The notes under the pieces: generated by a model | What the model saw: the letters and a program-made list of their open reading frames with translations, nothing else | Told to the model about the DNA's origin: nothing | Databases searched by the model: none | In this document: positions 1 through 10,088 of the stretch, one piece after another | Numbering within the stretch: the stretch's first letter is position 1 | How the letters are laid out: each line of letters opens with the position of its first letter | Translations under genes and position numbers: made by a program | From: Astrocystis sublimbata | Taxonomy: Eukaryota; Ascomycota; Sordariomycetes; Xylariales; Xylariaceae | Length of the DNA: 64,000 nucleotides | NCBI GenBank assembly: GCA_022453515.1 | Contig: JAJNNY010000003.1 | Location: forward strand, 496,001-560,000 | Direction: 5' to 3'

Positions 1-420
1 GGCGTAGGTGTGGGCTGGAAAGCGGAGCCTCGCAGCGACACCGCTGAGTCAATCGGCGGAGTGCTGTAATTGTGGCTTAGCACGCAAGCCCCTAGGGCCC
101 CCAGGGCCCCCCGCCCAGGGAATCAGTCAATTGGACGGGGCAGCGGGACATCCATGCCTGGGCAACACCGACGTTCCCTTCCGTTCCTTACATACGCCCA
201 GTAGGTATGAATCATGCATGCGTCTGACACACCAATGAAGAATAAGGAAAAAAAAACAAAAAAAAAACGGCACGCCTTGATACAAACTGTAATGAGATGA
301 ATGTATTACAAGTACTTAGGTAGTTGTCCACATACCTGGTCTGGTCATATATCTAGGTGCCTTATGTACCTTTGGAAGGGACACACCGGTAAGAGGTACC
401 TAGCCCGTGGGGGCAGTTTT
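1..420. other. Left-edge intergenic DNA
   Basis: No gene is supported here. A 76-codon open frame at 8-238 is rich in Pro, Gly and Cys and has no recognisable domain. An A-rich tract lies at about 248-267, and copies of the TAGGTACC-type motif common in this window's spacers occur near 317-401. Confidence 0.5.
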
Positions 421-661
421 GAATGGCCGGGTCCTCACCCATCAACACCTACCAACACCCATGTATATAGTCGTTAATAAAACGTTCAAACAACTATTTT
501 GAAATCAGTAAAGCCTATTATTAATGTTTTTAGAGCTATGTATTCAATTCTATCGGCCTAATATTTTAATACTATCAAGAGTAATTGAATATTAACGAAA
601 GTGCCTTTTTAGGAGACTGTATTATTGACGTGAGCTAGTGTGGGTAGGGACCCGGCCATTT
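421..661. mobile_element. MITE-like element with about 20-bp terminal inverted repeats
   Basis: Positions 422-441 and the reverse complement of 641-660 agree at 18 of 20 bases; both begin AATGGCCGGGTCC and end ACCCA. The 200 bases between them are AT-rich and carry no open frame, the layout of a short non-autonomous DNA transposon. I could not identify a clear target-site duplication, so the family is unassigned. A second element of similar size with different termini lies near 40.1-40.4 kb. Confidence 0.55.
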
Positions 662-1701
662 AATCCAGCCCCCTCGTGCCTAGATACCTGAATGCTTGAC
701 TCAACCTAGCCTAGTCGGCACAGCTGCAGTGAGGCTGGTGCTGTGGCTTGGTCATACTGTCTCCTCTACGCTGGTCTAGGTACCCTCTCCGTTGCAATAG
801 CACAGGAGATCTGTAACAACATCTCTATGGACATACTGATGTGCCGATATTTCCAATTATCGCCAAAATCAGCCCTCGATATTTCAATGTCTCGATGCCC
901 CAAGGCCCTTATCAGCAAATAGCCCTAATAGCCCGAGTTGTTGCGGAGCTATGTCACTCGTGTCGGCATCGATGCGGGAGCCATCGATACGGACATCAAG
1001 TGGGTGATTCAGCTTGCGATATACTGTTTCTGACATGATGTGGCCCTTTGTGATTCTGCGGCTATCTTGGCTGGTATATTATACGCAGCTCGGTTCCATT
1101 AGCGACCTTATATTTATCATAATCCTATCCGTATGGAAAATAGGCTGCTGGCGTCTTGCATCCATAATTGCGACGAATGGCCTGACCCTTGCCGCTTCCT
1201 CTCTGATCTTGGCCTTCTTCAGTCTGCTTGAGTTGGCACGGCGTCTTTGTAGCAAAAATGAGTTCGCGGCCAGCAATCATCTCGGCCGACCGCTTCTGTT
1301 TCCCTGCCGAATCACGAATACCCTCGATAGCCGGTCGCCTGAGCGACCAGCGCTGCTCCTTGGGGTTCCGGTAGGCTGGAGTGGTGTTGCTGGTGGTTTA
1401 ATATCTGTTGATTACCAATCGTCGACTATGAAGCCATGGTATACAATCGATGTCGTAAACCACCTTCTACCAGGACCTTCCCACCTAGGTATGAGAGGCA
1501 AGCTTGACGAGTTTCTCGCGTCTCAGGTGAGAATTGATATTCAGCTCTTCGAGAACTGCATATTAATAAAGGATTCCATAGGGTATAAAGGCATGTCGTT
1601 TTCCGTTCGCATACTTTGCGACAACAACTGGATCGACAGGTCCCCAACACAATCATCTATCGTTATGGTATCTTTATTCTGCACGGAAACAACTTGAAGC
1701 C
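662..1701. other. Region upstream of the 1702-2832 gene, partly coding-like
   Basis: An open frame at 1014-1697 (+) encodes hydrophobic segments and then about 90 residues of ordinary protein composition (about 1430-1690), ending five bases before the next ATG, which is in a different frame. This may be 5' exons of the following gene, or a gene broken by frameshifts. I could not join the frames by a convincing intron. Confidence 0.3.
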
Positions 1702-2832
1702 ATGATTATCGAAATCAGGAATGATAATACCAAGAGACAGCTCCACTTCTTGTCTCGAGATGATAAAGTAATCGAGGATACGAACTGTGGTTCCATCGTT
1801 ACGAGCCCATCGGCAAGAGAGACATGCCACGAAAATGTATCGAAGGCACCCCTGCATTTTCGCAACGGTGTTTGTCTTGCTACTGCGAGTGATTCGTGTT
1901 CCCCGAACGTGGATGCCATGGAGTGTATTGACACTACTTGTGAACTTACGCCGCCCGAAACTCGTTCAAAGTTTACCGCTCGGATCATCTCCACAGCCAA
2001 ACCCATTGGTCCAAAAGACATATCATTAAAGAAGAAGCTCTCCCTCGTAGCTCGCTGGCGGTGGTCTGGGATTACCTCGCTTACGCGAATTGGTCAAGAG
2101 ACGATAGCTGGACTCTACAAGAAAAAATATGGCATCTGGGACTTCTCCAAGCTTTTGAACAAGATCTTGGCTCAGCATACCAATGAAGTCGAGCGCGGAC
2201 TGGAGGTTATTTTCAGAAACTACCTAAGGTACCTTGTGAGGCAATCAACGTCGTCTTTAAGGGTGCGATATGTTCCGGCCAGCATCCCAGATGCTCCCGA
2301 CGAGGTGATGTGGTCACCTGCGGCGAAGAGTGATAAGAACACTGCGCAGTATTTGGAGTTAAAGGTGATGGACCCGGCGTTCTACTCGAGGTTCGTCTGC
2401 TATGCTCATGATTTTGAGGCAATGTTCTGCGAATTGAGCGAGAATCATACCATCGAGATATCAGAGCCAACCTTGCTTCCAAAATTGGTGCTCAAGAAAC
2501 CATCACCTCCGCTATCGACGGCAAGCTATCTGGATTATGCGTATTTTACTGCTATCAAGAGGTTGCGCAGGCTCCCTAAGAAAATCCAGCAGCATGTCCC
2601 TCCAAGCCAGCCAGCTAACACCACGTCTCTCGGGGACATTAGGGGGTTTCGGCTCTCGTCTATGGACGGGTATGTGTTAGCTGACGCAGAAGAAAAGACT
2701 CGATATCTATACAGACATCTTGTGCTGAAGGTCTTCATCGCGGACCGCATCACTCGAGGTAGTATAGGTATGCTCTCGCTGGCGATTCTATTCTTCCGGA
2801 TACTGTTGGCGTGGATTGTTGCCTTCCCTTAG
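1702..2832 (+). CDS. Hypothetical protein with C-terminal membrane anchor (376 aa)
   Basis: An uninterrupted 376-codon frame with mixed, protein-like composition. I do not recognise its family. Residues about 110-180 are basic and helix-rich (several Lys/Arg-Trp and Tyr-Lys-Lys pairs), the middle has no low-complexity repeats, and the last 25 residues form one hydrophobic helix followed by a very short tail, so a C-terminal membrane anchor is likely. No signal peptide is visible. The start is uncertain: this frame is open upstream to about 1582, and the 1014-1697 frame just before it also looks coding, so the ATG chosen here may be internal to a longer spliced gene. It could also be a decaying copy, given the MITE-like element to its left. 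Confidence 0.45.
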   Translation: MIIEIRNDNTKRQLHFLSRDDKVIEDTNCGSIVTSPSARETCHENVSKAPLHFRNGVCLATASDSCSPNVDAMECIDTTCELTPPETRSKFTARIISTAKPIGPKDISLKKKLSLVARWRWSGITSLTRIGQETIAGLYKKKYGIWDFSKLLNKILAQHTNEVERGLEVIFRNYLRYLVRQSTSSLRVRYVPASIPDAPDEVMWSPAAKSDKNTAQYLELKVMDPAFYSRFVCYAHDFEAMFCELSENHTIEISEPTLLPKLVLKKPSPPLSTASYLDYAYFTAIKRLRRLPKKIQQHVPPSQPANTTSLGDIRGFRLSSMDGYVLADAEEKTRYLYRHLVLKVFIADRITRGSIGMLSLAILFFRILLAWIVAFP

Positions 2833-4680
2833 TAAACCTACATTGTTGACTTGCATGCCAATTGCCACGTATTAGCCCCGGCCAATGGTATGCCCCTCTG
2901 AGGCGAAAGACTGCGGTCAGAAGATGAGGCTTCAGAATACATGGCAGTATATGAGCGTTCCAGGCCATCGGGACATCCACGGGGTGTTTGTCCCATATCT
3001 ATTGCGTTTGGTGTCTCCGTTCGATGAAGCAAGCAAGTTGCATCGCAAGCGCCACACGCGGAGCATGTTGAAGCTCCATGATCGTAACCAGAGCCAGACC
3101 TGCGTGTAACGTCCACTACAGGAGTCAAGGGGAGTTAGCTCTGCCTCGAGCTCCCCCCACGGGGAGAGGGGAAAACTGTGGCACCGGTACGGTAAAGGTG
3201 AAAGATCACCAGTTCCTGGGACAGTTCCTGGGACCTTCAACTCAGAAGAGCGGACCGAAAAGCCCTCAAGCTCACTCACATTAGGTACTGTGGGAAATTT
3301 TGAATGGCGACTCTATTACTGTGACCAGTCTCAATGCATCCACAGCTTGAATAGGAATGTGATAGCTCGATACCGAAGAGATGGTGGGGGAGGATTTGCC
3401 GAGCCTGCCCTCGCCTGTCGAGCTGCCTGCGGCTGCTGCTTGGCGTTTCCAGGACCAGGTAAGTATTCCAATCGTCTTTCAAGACGGGGCCCCCGTGCGC
3501 ATAAGTACGACTATGTAGCTCGGAGTCTGTGATTGACCCGCTTCCCCCGACAGTGCCTCCCCAAAGTACATGAATGGCACTATCTCAACACTAAAGCAAA
3601 GCATCTCTAGGGCCATTGGTAGAACCATTGCTCTGTCGCTGCGATATACCCCATTTGGGTGATTGCCGAATTCCAAATCTGTCCCACTACCTTACACAGG
3701 GGGACCAAGGTATCCCTGGTGGTGAGTGAATTGTATTTGACATCTCACGCCTTGAACGTCTGAGTTTCATGGAGGCTGCTCAGGCGACAACAGCCGATGG
3801 CTGATTCCCAAATAACCTCTAACAAAGCCCAGAGTCCAATGCATGGAGCACAGGCCGAAACAAAGAATGGCAGCAAGCCCTCGCTTCAAAGTTCCGCCCT
3901 ACCTACGCAGCTGAGTCTTTCATACACGAAGCGCTCGATTTGCATTGCTGTTGCTGCTCTCTGCTGGATTGGCAACGATCGTGTCACGCTCTCGAGTGGA
4001 CAAAAGCCATGCTGTTCTTGCAGCTGGTCGCCGTCGGAGGACTACCCACTCGCCCATCGGCCGGGAGGTGAACAGGGGGGGATTACTATTATCAGAGCTG
4101 GCGCTTCGTCTAACCTAAGGTTAGTCGTAGTCTAGTTTGGCCGTCTTCTCAAACACTGACGTAACAATGCGCGGCGCACCCCGAGCAGCTACCCCACCAT
4201 GGAATCGAACTCGGCCCCGCGCTGTGTGAAGAACAAAAGGACGCCTTGGGAGTCGACCGCCCGCCTCGTCTGTTGACTCCATATCTGGAGTTACAGTAAA
4301 GCGCACGTTCCCGGCTGGCGCTGCAAGTGGCTATTGCTGACTGCACACCGCACGTTCGCTAGGTTGCAGCACAAAGAACATTGCTGACATCTGATAGGAT
4401 CTGCTCTGCATGTCAGACAATTCCCCGTAGTCGTAGATGGACCCTGCCCCTCGCCCACCTGCTCGCCGTTGTTTTGTTACCCCTTAGAGCGCCAGGCAAG
4501 GGGAGGGGTCGTCAATAGTCTCCGCCAATACCTCGCAGAGCTCCCCGGCGGAACGATATGTCGCAGTACCTTGTGCGTAAAACGCAGTAGTATACAGTGG
4601 TAGTAGTAGTAGTGTGCATTAGGTCTGGCTGCCAGTTCGCAGTGATACAAGTCCTCTTTCTGTTCTTCCCCTTGACTTGG
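2833..4680. other. Intergenic region without a supported gene
   Basis: Short overlapping open frames on both strands (for example 2885-3109 plus, 3276-3482 minus, 3797-4135 plus) show no domain, signal peptide or plausible intron structure. A (TAG)n microsatellite occupies about 4598-4613. Positions 4150-4260 are GC-rich and on the minus strand contain a GTTCGATTCC string that resembles a tRNA T-loop, but the flanking bases do not form the T-stem. Confidence 0.5.
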
Positions 4681-4794
4681 CATATAAGAGGCGGACATTC
4701 CCCTCTCTCTCTTGCCTTCGCTTCTCTCTGATACTATCTAAATACCATCAGCATATACCCTTTTTAAAGTTCATACTTACCAACATCCATCAAA
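4681..4794 (+). promoter_or_regulatory. Promoter and leader of the GFA-family gene
   Basis: A TATA-like CATATAAG lies at 4681-4688, followed by a CT-rich stretch around 4700-4730 that often surrounds transcription starts in moulds, then an A-rich approach to the ATG (CAAAATG) at 4795. Confidence 0.5.
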
Positions 4795-5348
4795 ATGAGT
4801 CTCTCCGGTCACTGCCTTTGCGGCCAGGTCAAGTACACTGTTGACTCGCAGCCCTTCACCGTCGCTTACGACCACTGCGATGACTGCCAGCGTCAGACTG
4901 GTTCCACATACTGTATGCTCGGCCCCCGCTCGTCATCTCGTTCGCATCTCTGTGGTTACCGAGGCTGACATGACTGCCTTGTAGCTCTCGTCGCTGTCGT
5001 CCCCAAGGACAAGCTGACCATCTCCGGCCCTACCAAGAGCTACGCCGGTACCGGTTCGTCTGGCAAGCCCGTCCACCGTGTCTTCTGCGGAGAGTGCGGC
5101 TCCCCCATCTACCACGACCCCGAGGCCGCTCCCCCCATTATTGCCCTCAAGGCCGGTACCCTTTCGGTTGAGGACAAGAAGGCTCTCAAGCCCGTAAGTC
5201 TAGTTCTGCATCAAGTTTCTTTTAGATGGCCGTCGATTCAACTGGCTAACGGGGACCGCAACAGAGCGCCGAGATCTGGTGTGTCAGCAAGCTACCATTC
5301 ATGACCGAGAAGCTCGAGAACGCTTTCGACCACATGCCCCCCCACTAA
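4795..5348 (+). CDS. GFA / CENP-V-fold zinc protein (136 aa)
   Basis: Exons 4795-4912, 4985-5193 and 5265-5348 (introns with GTATGC...TAG and GTAAGT...ACAG) join in frame to 136 residues. The pattern is that of the glutathione-dependent formaldehyde-activating enzyme (GFA) superfamily: HCxC at Cys7/Cys9, CxxC at Cys28/Cys31 followed by the RQTGS segment, and CGEC at Cys74/Cys77 followed by GSPIY. These six cysteines match the family's structural and catalytic zinc sites. Length is typical of the small single-domain fungal members. In bacteria GFA-like proteins promote S-hydroxymethylglutathione formation, but most fungal paralogues have unknown substrates, so the enzymatic role is inferred from fold only. 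The protein lacks a signal peptide and should be cytosolic. Confidence 0.88.
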
Positions 5349-6989
5349 GCAATTCGCGGAGTGCAAAATCTGGGATAGATCTCAGCCTGGTTGTTAGTTC
5401 TAGAGGATGGGAATGACTTGATGAACTGCACGAGGAGAAAAAAGTAAAAGGAAACAATATGAGGCAATAGACTTCTTTGCGTTTCAACTTGGCGTAGTAC
5501 ATAGTTGAATGAAACATACATGATACATGCCACCAATACATCGAGTCCATATAATGTTGTGCTTTTCTCGGCGTAGTGTTCAACCAGACGACTATAAAAT
5601 CTCGGTACTTAGCTTTGCTTCGGCCCATTGTGAACGAACGCATTCCCATTGCGTGTGTGTGCACAGCGATACACACTGCAACGATGGTAGTGAAGCCACC
5701 CGTACGCACGGGGCATGTCCATTTCTATCCGAAAGAAGGGCAACGATGCCTATATCAAGAACTTCAGCTCAATGGATACGTGCCGAATTACTGTAAGGTA
5801 TCAGTATCTTATCATGGATGGAACATCACAAGACCTGCATGAAACATTCATAATCGAGGTGCCATGGCGACATGAAGTCTATCAAGGGATGTCGTCGAAA
5901 ATGCGGCTCCATGATTACATAACTCAAAAGATGCCCACCGCCCCGCGGAACCCCATTAAACAAAGATTGGACGGGAGGGTAAGGTTAACGGGAAGCTCAA
6001 TGCACGGCGCGGCACGGCACGTGGGCGAGAAGGCGTCCTCGCTCGATCAGATCACGACAGCGTGGACCTTTCCTAGACGGGGTAGACGAGATGATGCAAG
6101 ATGGGGCGGCCTTAACCGCTTCTGCGCTCGCAATGGGCACAATATGGGGATTGTCGACGGCTGTTAACTTGTGGGATGTGACATTGGCAGATCTCGACGA
6201 CGATGACTGGCTGGTGTGGGGAGGAAGGGAGGGAGAGGCCATCAAGGTTCTCGGTGGCTGAGGCGACCATCAAGGTATGTCTGTTTCCACTTCCAACCTT
6301 AGGTAGGCACTGTTTTTGTTTTGTTCGTCCCATTTTGTCCGCCGGCGATCCTTAGCGATGAACGATCGGCTGATTATAAATCCTCCGTCTGCACACACAT
6401 ACTCACTCACACTTCGCACGACACTTCATGCAACACCGAGACAGATATCATAAAGCCGAGAGAGACTATCCAGTTCAGTGCCACTGGGTACTATGGCGCC
6501 CAAATGCTACCCGTGTTAATAAAGGCACTAGACAACTCATCTACTCGTTCATAGAGCTTCAAGCATTCGTTTGTTCTTCCCGCGTAAGCTGGAGGATCGG
6601 TCTCATCGTTGCTCGCCCAAGGAAGGACATGATGGCATAGAACACATAAGCCAGTTGGGCGCGATCACTGGACTACACCTCCCAGACACTCAAGAGTGCC
6701 AGAGCAACGAGGCATGCGATGATTCGGATTAATTGTCATTGACTCCTAGCGACTCCACTATCTAATGTGAATGCGCATACGACTACAGGCAGTGCCTGCT
6801 AGGAGAAAAGCATGATAGTAAGCAGTGCATACAAAATGGAGACATCCACTCATACAAGGTCACACACAAGCTTCTGGTCGTTGGTAAACTATTTTGTGTG
6901 ATGAATAGGTGTGTTTCTCTTAGATACCCGTGAACCCTCAAAGGTTCCACACAGTTATGGTTTTAATTTGTTGGCAGAAGATACGTAGG
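5349..6989. other. Intergenic region between convergent GFA gene and NOP9
   Basis: The GFA gene and NOP9 converge on this 1.6-kb stretch. A 150-codon frame at 5715-6167 overlaps others in different frames and has no domain or plausible composition, so I leave it out. The sequence includes CA-rich runs near 6390-6430. Nothing else is seen. Confidence 0.5.
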
Positions 6990-9194
6990 CTACGTCACTC
7001 CTTTAATCGCCTTCCTTTGGGGAATAAACTTATCCTTCCCCGTCCACCCCTTTGCGCCTACCTCGATGCGATTAGGGTTGTCATGCTGTGGTCCTGTGGG
7101 TTTTGGTCGTTGGCCCGGGTCGTTGGTCTTAGACTGCCGATCGGGTATCTTCGTTTTCGTTTCTGTTGGCGAATCCACTTCTTTGGCCCAGGCGATCCAA
7201 TCTACTCTCCTATTCCGCCAATAGTCCCCTTTCCAGTTTCTCCATATCCGGCGGCCTATAAAGGAGTCTCGGAGTTCTTGCTCGTGTTGGCCCAGCTCTG
7301 TCATGATGGATTCTTTGATGTGAAATGGTAGAGATATGCCTTCGCTTCTCGACGGGACGGTGATGATGGCGGAAAGCACTTTGTTGCCGTGCTCTGAGTT
7401 GGCTAGTTCCATGACATGGGGTCGCAAGGCTGCGACCAAGGCCTTGTGAAATATCTTGCTCTGAGACGGTGTCGAAAGCGCGCCCAATATGACGTGCGAG
7501 GTGGGTGCAGAGGACGTCGCAAGCTCTAATATCTGTTCCTCTGACAGCGCTGAAATGGAAGCTTGTATTGCCTTCCGCGGGGATTCCGGAATAGCAAGCA
7601 TTGCTGTGACCAGATGGGAGCCGTGTGATACCAATGCCGAACGATTCTTAGCTAAAGGCTCAGATTTCTTCTCACTACCACCATCCTTGGGTGACGGGGG
7701 CAGACACAAATGAGGGACGAGAGATTTGGAGTCGTTCCCGCATTCCTGAATGAGGTGTCTGGTAAGGGCTTTCACCTCGTCGTATGCTTGGCGCGACTGA
7801 CAACGCTCAAGTAAGGCCTTGATTACATTGAACCTTGACAAACTGACCAGCTTGCTGAATTCGGGTATTGTTTTGTTGACTACCTCTTGTAGATCCTCCT
7901 TGCTCAATCGGTTTAGAACACGGATCGCTGGATAGCATGCAATGTCATTGCGCAGGAGGCTGTGCATGCGGGGTTCCAAGATGTGCTTGTATAGCACCTT
8001 GAAAACTTTACCAGGGCAGTGAACGACGAGAGTCTCCAACAGCCGCGAACCGATGGCGTCGTATAACATGGAGTTGATAAAATCACACGCTGGTGTCGTC
8101 GCGTCCTTGAGGGAAGCGGGTGCCCCCGGGAGAAGATGCCACAGCAGAGTCATCTTTGCAGACTCGTCGCTTGACCTGGCATTCATTGCTATGTCGAGCT
8201 CTAACAGCAGTTGAAGGACAGGGTTGCCAGTCGGATGTGTCGCCAGGACCCGCAACTCGGTTGGGCTCATACCCGATACTGTATCTTCTATAATCTTTTT
8301 CGTCGCCAGACTGAACGAGTTTGGTACAGCGCGCAGCTTGTTATCACCTTCGGCCTCATTGTTGAACGTCCACGGTGCCGATATCTTCTCTTTCTTCTTG
8401 CTGTGAACCAGCGATTTGGTTTGCGCCTGGTCCAGGGGACGCCCAGATAGGATCAATAACAGCACGCGCAGAGTGTGGGATGCGAATCTGTCAGTCAACA
8501 GATAGCTGAGCCGACCCTCGAGCTCATCGAGGGCGAGGAGGAAGAACTCCTCCATATATGGCAGGGGCTTCTCATCCGGATCGTCGTCTTCAGCGGGCTG
8601 GTCGTCGCGCTCGCCGCCGAGTTCCCGGGAGACGACGGGCGCGGATTGTAGGAACAGCGTCTCGCAGCAGTGGCTCGCGAAGCGGTGTTGAACGAGATCG
8701 AGGAAGTGGCCGGCAAACTGTTGGAATAGCTTCTTCTTCTGTCTCGTGTTGGACATGAGGATCAGGCGCTCCATCAGGCGCGAGCACGACTGGCTGCAGG
8801 CCAGCTTGAGCTCCTTGCCCTGGGCTTCGGCAAAGACACTCGCAAGAAACAGCTGGCGCTCCTCCTGCGAGGGAAAGTTGTCGATGTCGAGCTGTTCGTC
8901 GACGGAGCGGAAGTACTCCTGCTCGGGGTCGGAGAGCATGCCGAAGAACTCGCGTTCGGGCGGAGGAGGGAGGGCGGCGGCGCCAGACGCATCAGGTTGT
9001 TCGTAGCCATCGTCGACTATGTTGTCGAATTGGGGGGCTTCATCGCCGGCACCGCCTTCGTCTTCGCCTTCACCTTCGTTGGGTCGCCGTCTCTTGGCTG
9101 TCCGGAGGGATTCGTCCGGTTCTCTCTCATTTTGTTGTCTCTTCTTCTTGCGCTCCTCGCGGATGGCCTGTCTCTTGGAGCGTGGCTTTGGCAT
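6990..9194 (-). CDS. NOP9: Nucleolar pumilio-repeat protein Nop9 (734 aa)
   Basis: An intronless 734-codon frame on the minus strand. The N-terminus is lysine/arginine-rich (PKPRSKRQAIREERKKKR), the form of a nucleolar localisation signal, followed by an acidic linker. The body consists of divergent pumilio/PUF helical repeats with the Nop9 pattern (segments such as FAGHFLDLVQHRFASHCCET and SYLLTDRFASHTLRVLL), and the C-terminus ends in a basic tail with RRIWRNWKGDYWRNRRVDW. Length is close to known fungal Nop9 proteins. Nop9 binds 20S pre-rRNA near the site D cleavage region and is required for 40S subunit maturation in yeast; the same role is inferred here. It is divergently arranged with the P450 at 10089, across 0.9 kb. 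Confidence 0.93.
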   Translation of the reverse strand: MPKPRSKRQAIREERKKKRQQNEREPDESLRTAKRRRPNEGEGEDEGGAGDEAPQFDNIVDDGYEQPDASGAAALPPPPEREFFGMLSDPEQEYFRSVDEQLDIDNFPSQEERQLFLASVFAEAQGKELKLACSQSCSRLMERLILMSNTRQKKKLFQQFAGHFLDLVQHRFASHCCETLFLQSAPVVSRELGGERDDQPAEDDDPDEKPLPYMEEFFLLALDELEGRLSYLLTDRFASHTLRVLLLILSGRPLDQAQTKSLVHSKKKEKISAPWTFNNEAEGDNKLRAVPNSFSLATKKIIEDTVSGMSPTELRVLATHPTGNPVLQLLLELDIAMNARSSDESAKMTLLWHLLPGAPASLKDATTPACDFINSMLYDAIGSRLLETLVVHCPGKVFKVLYKHILEPRMHSLLRNDIACYPAIRVLNRLSKEDLQEVVNKTIPEFSKLVSLSRFNVIKALLERCQSRQAYDEVKALTRHLIQECGNDSKSLVPHLCLPPSPKDGGSEKKSEPLAKNRSALVSHGSHLVTAMLAIPESPRKAIQASISALSEEQILELATSSAPTSHVILGALSTPSQSKIFHKALVAALRPHVMELANSEHGNKVLSAIITVPSRSEGISLPFHIKESIMTELGQHEQELRDSFIGRRIWRNWKGDYWRNRRVDWIAWAKEVDSPTETKTKIPDRQSKTNDPGQRPKPTGPQHDNPNRIEVGAKGWTGKDKFIPQRKAIKGVT

Positions 9195-10088
9195 CTCTGT
9201 CGATTTTGCTATCGAGACTCAGAGCAGAAGCATTCGGGTATCGTGCCCGAGGCGTCGCGGGATGTCGTCGCAGTACCTAGGAAGTGGAGCGTCTGGTTTC
9301 CCTGGGTTGTCTGGAGAAGGCGTTAACGAAGCAAAAAACCCAAGGTCATGAATTGGGTTGCTGATGCTGTAAGTGCTGTGCCTAGTATCATTAATGAAGC
9401 TGCTAAGTTAAGGTCGCTACCATACAGGTAGGTACGCCAAAATTATTTTTTGGATAAGAGCTGATAAGACAAGACGCAGCTAAAGATGATGCGGGCAGGT
9501 GGCTCGGGTGGGAATGTGACAGGGCCTAGCGAGCCTAACATCCTACCTGTACCTACCTAGGTACCTAGCGAGCCTAGCGAGCCTAGTAGCCTGTAGGTGC
9601 AGGTGTTACCTAACCCGCGAGTGAGCGCAGCCAATTGCGTCTATTCATGCAAGGATACCTAGGGAAAAAAGCCTGGAGACGTGTACCTGAGGTCGTGTTC
9701 CCCTTAAGTGAGAAAATTGAATGAGCAGATATAGGTAGATAGAACCTTGGTTAGTTAGACCTTGACGGAATAATCGCAGATGAACAATGAGCCTACACGG
9801 AAGGGAAATGACTGAAGCCAACCGCGAGTTACTCTACCCACCTGGTAGGTGTTATTACAATAGTCCGATCTCTACATTAGGTAGGTCGACTCTAGCGACG
9901 TGCACGAGGTCAGCCCGCTGTTAGTCCCCAAACTTCAAGAAGCTACGAACCTAGGTACAGACTCATACAAAACCCGCCCATCATAGAACTTGGATTTCCA
10001 ATATTGTTGGTCGACGGCTCACAAATCACAAACCGAAATCGCTTCATACATACCTAGGTACTCCCCCTCTGTGATAACCGCAACAAAC
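9195..10088. promoter_or_regulatory. Divergent intergenic region NOP9 / P450 with TAGGTACC repeats
   Basis: This 0.9-kb spacer must carry both promoters. It contains a dense run at about 9540-9600 of CTACCTAGGTACC palindromes and three CCTAGCGAGC units, and more TACCTAGGTA copies near 9950 and 10050. No TATA box is obvious for NOP9, as expected for a ribosome-biogenesis gene. Confidence 0.4.

Noticed and set aside
3797..4135. 112-codon plus-strand frame
   Set aside because: No domain, Ser/Cys-rich, overlaps another frame near its end; looks like chance.
4141..4260. Possible tRNA on the minus strand (GTTCGATTCC string)
   Set aside because: The flanking five bases on each side do not pair as a T-stem and no matching D-arm or acceptor stem is found.
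5715..6167. 150-codon plus-strand frame
   Set aside because: Composition is irregular, no domain, overlapping frames in other phases, and no intron signals or promoter.
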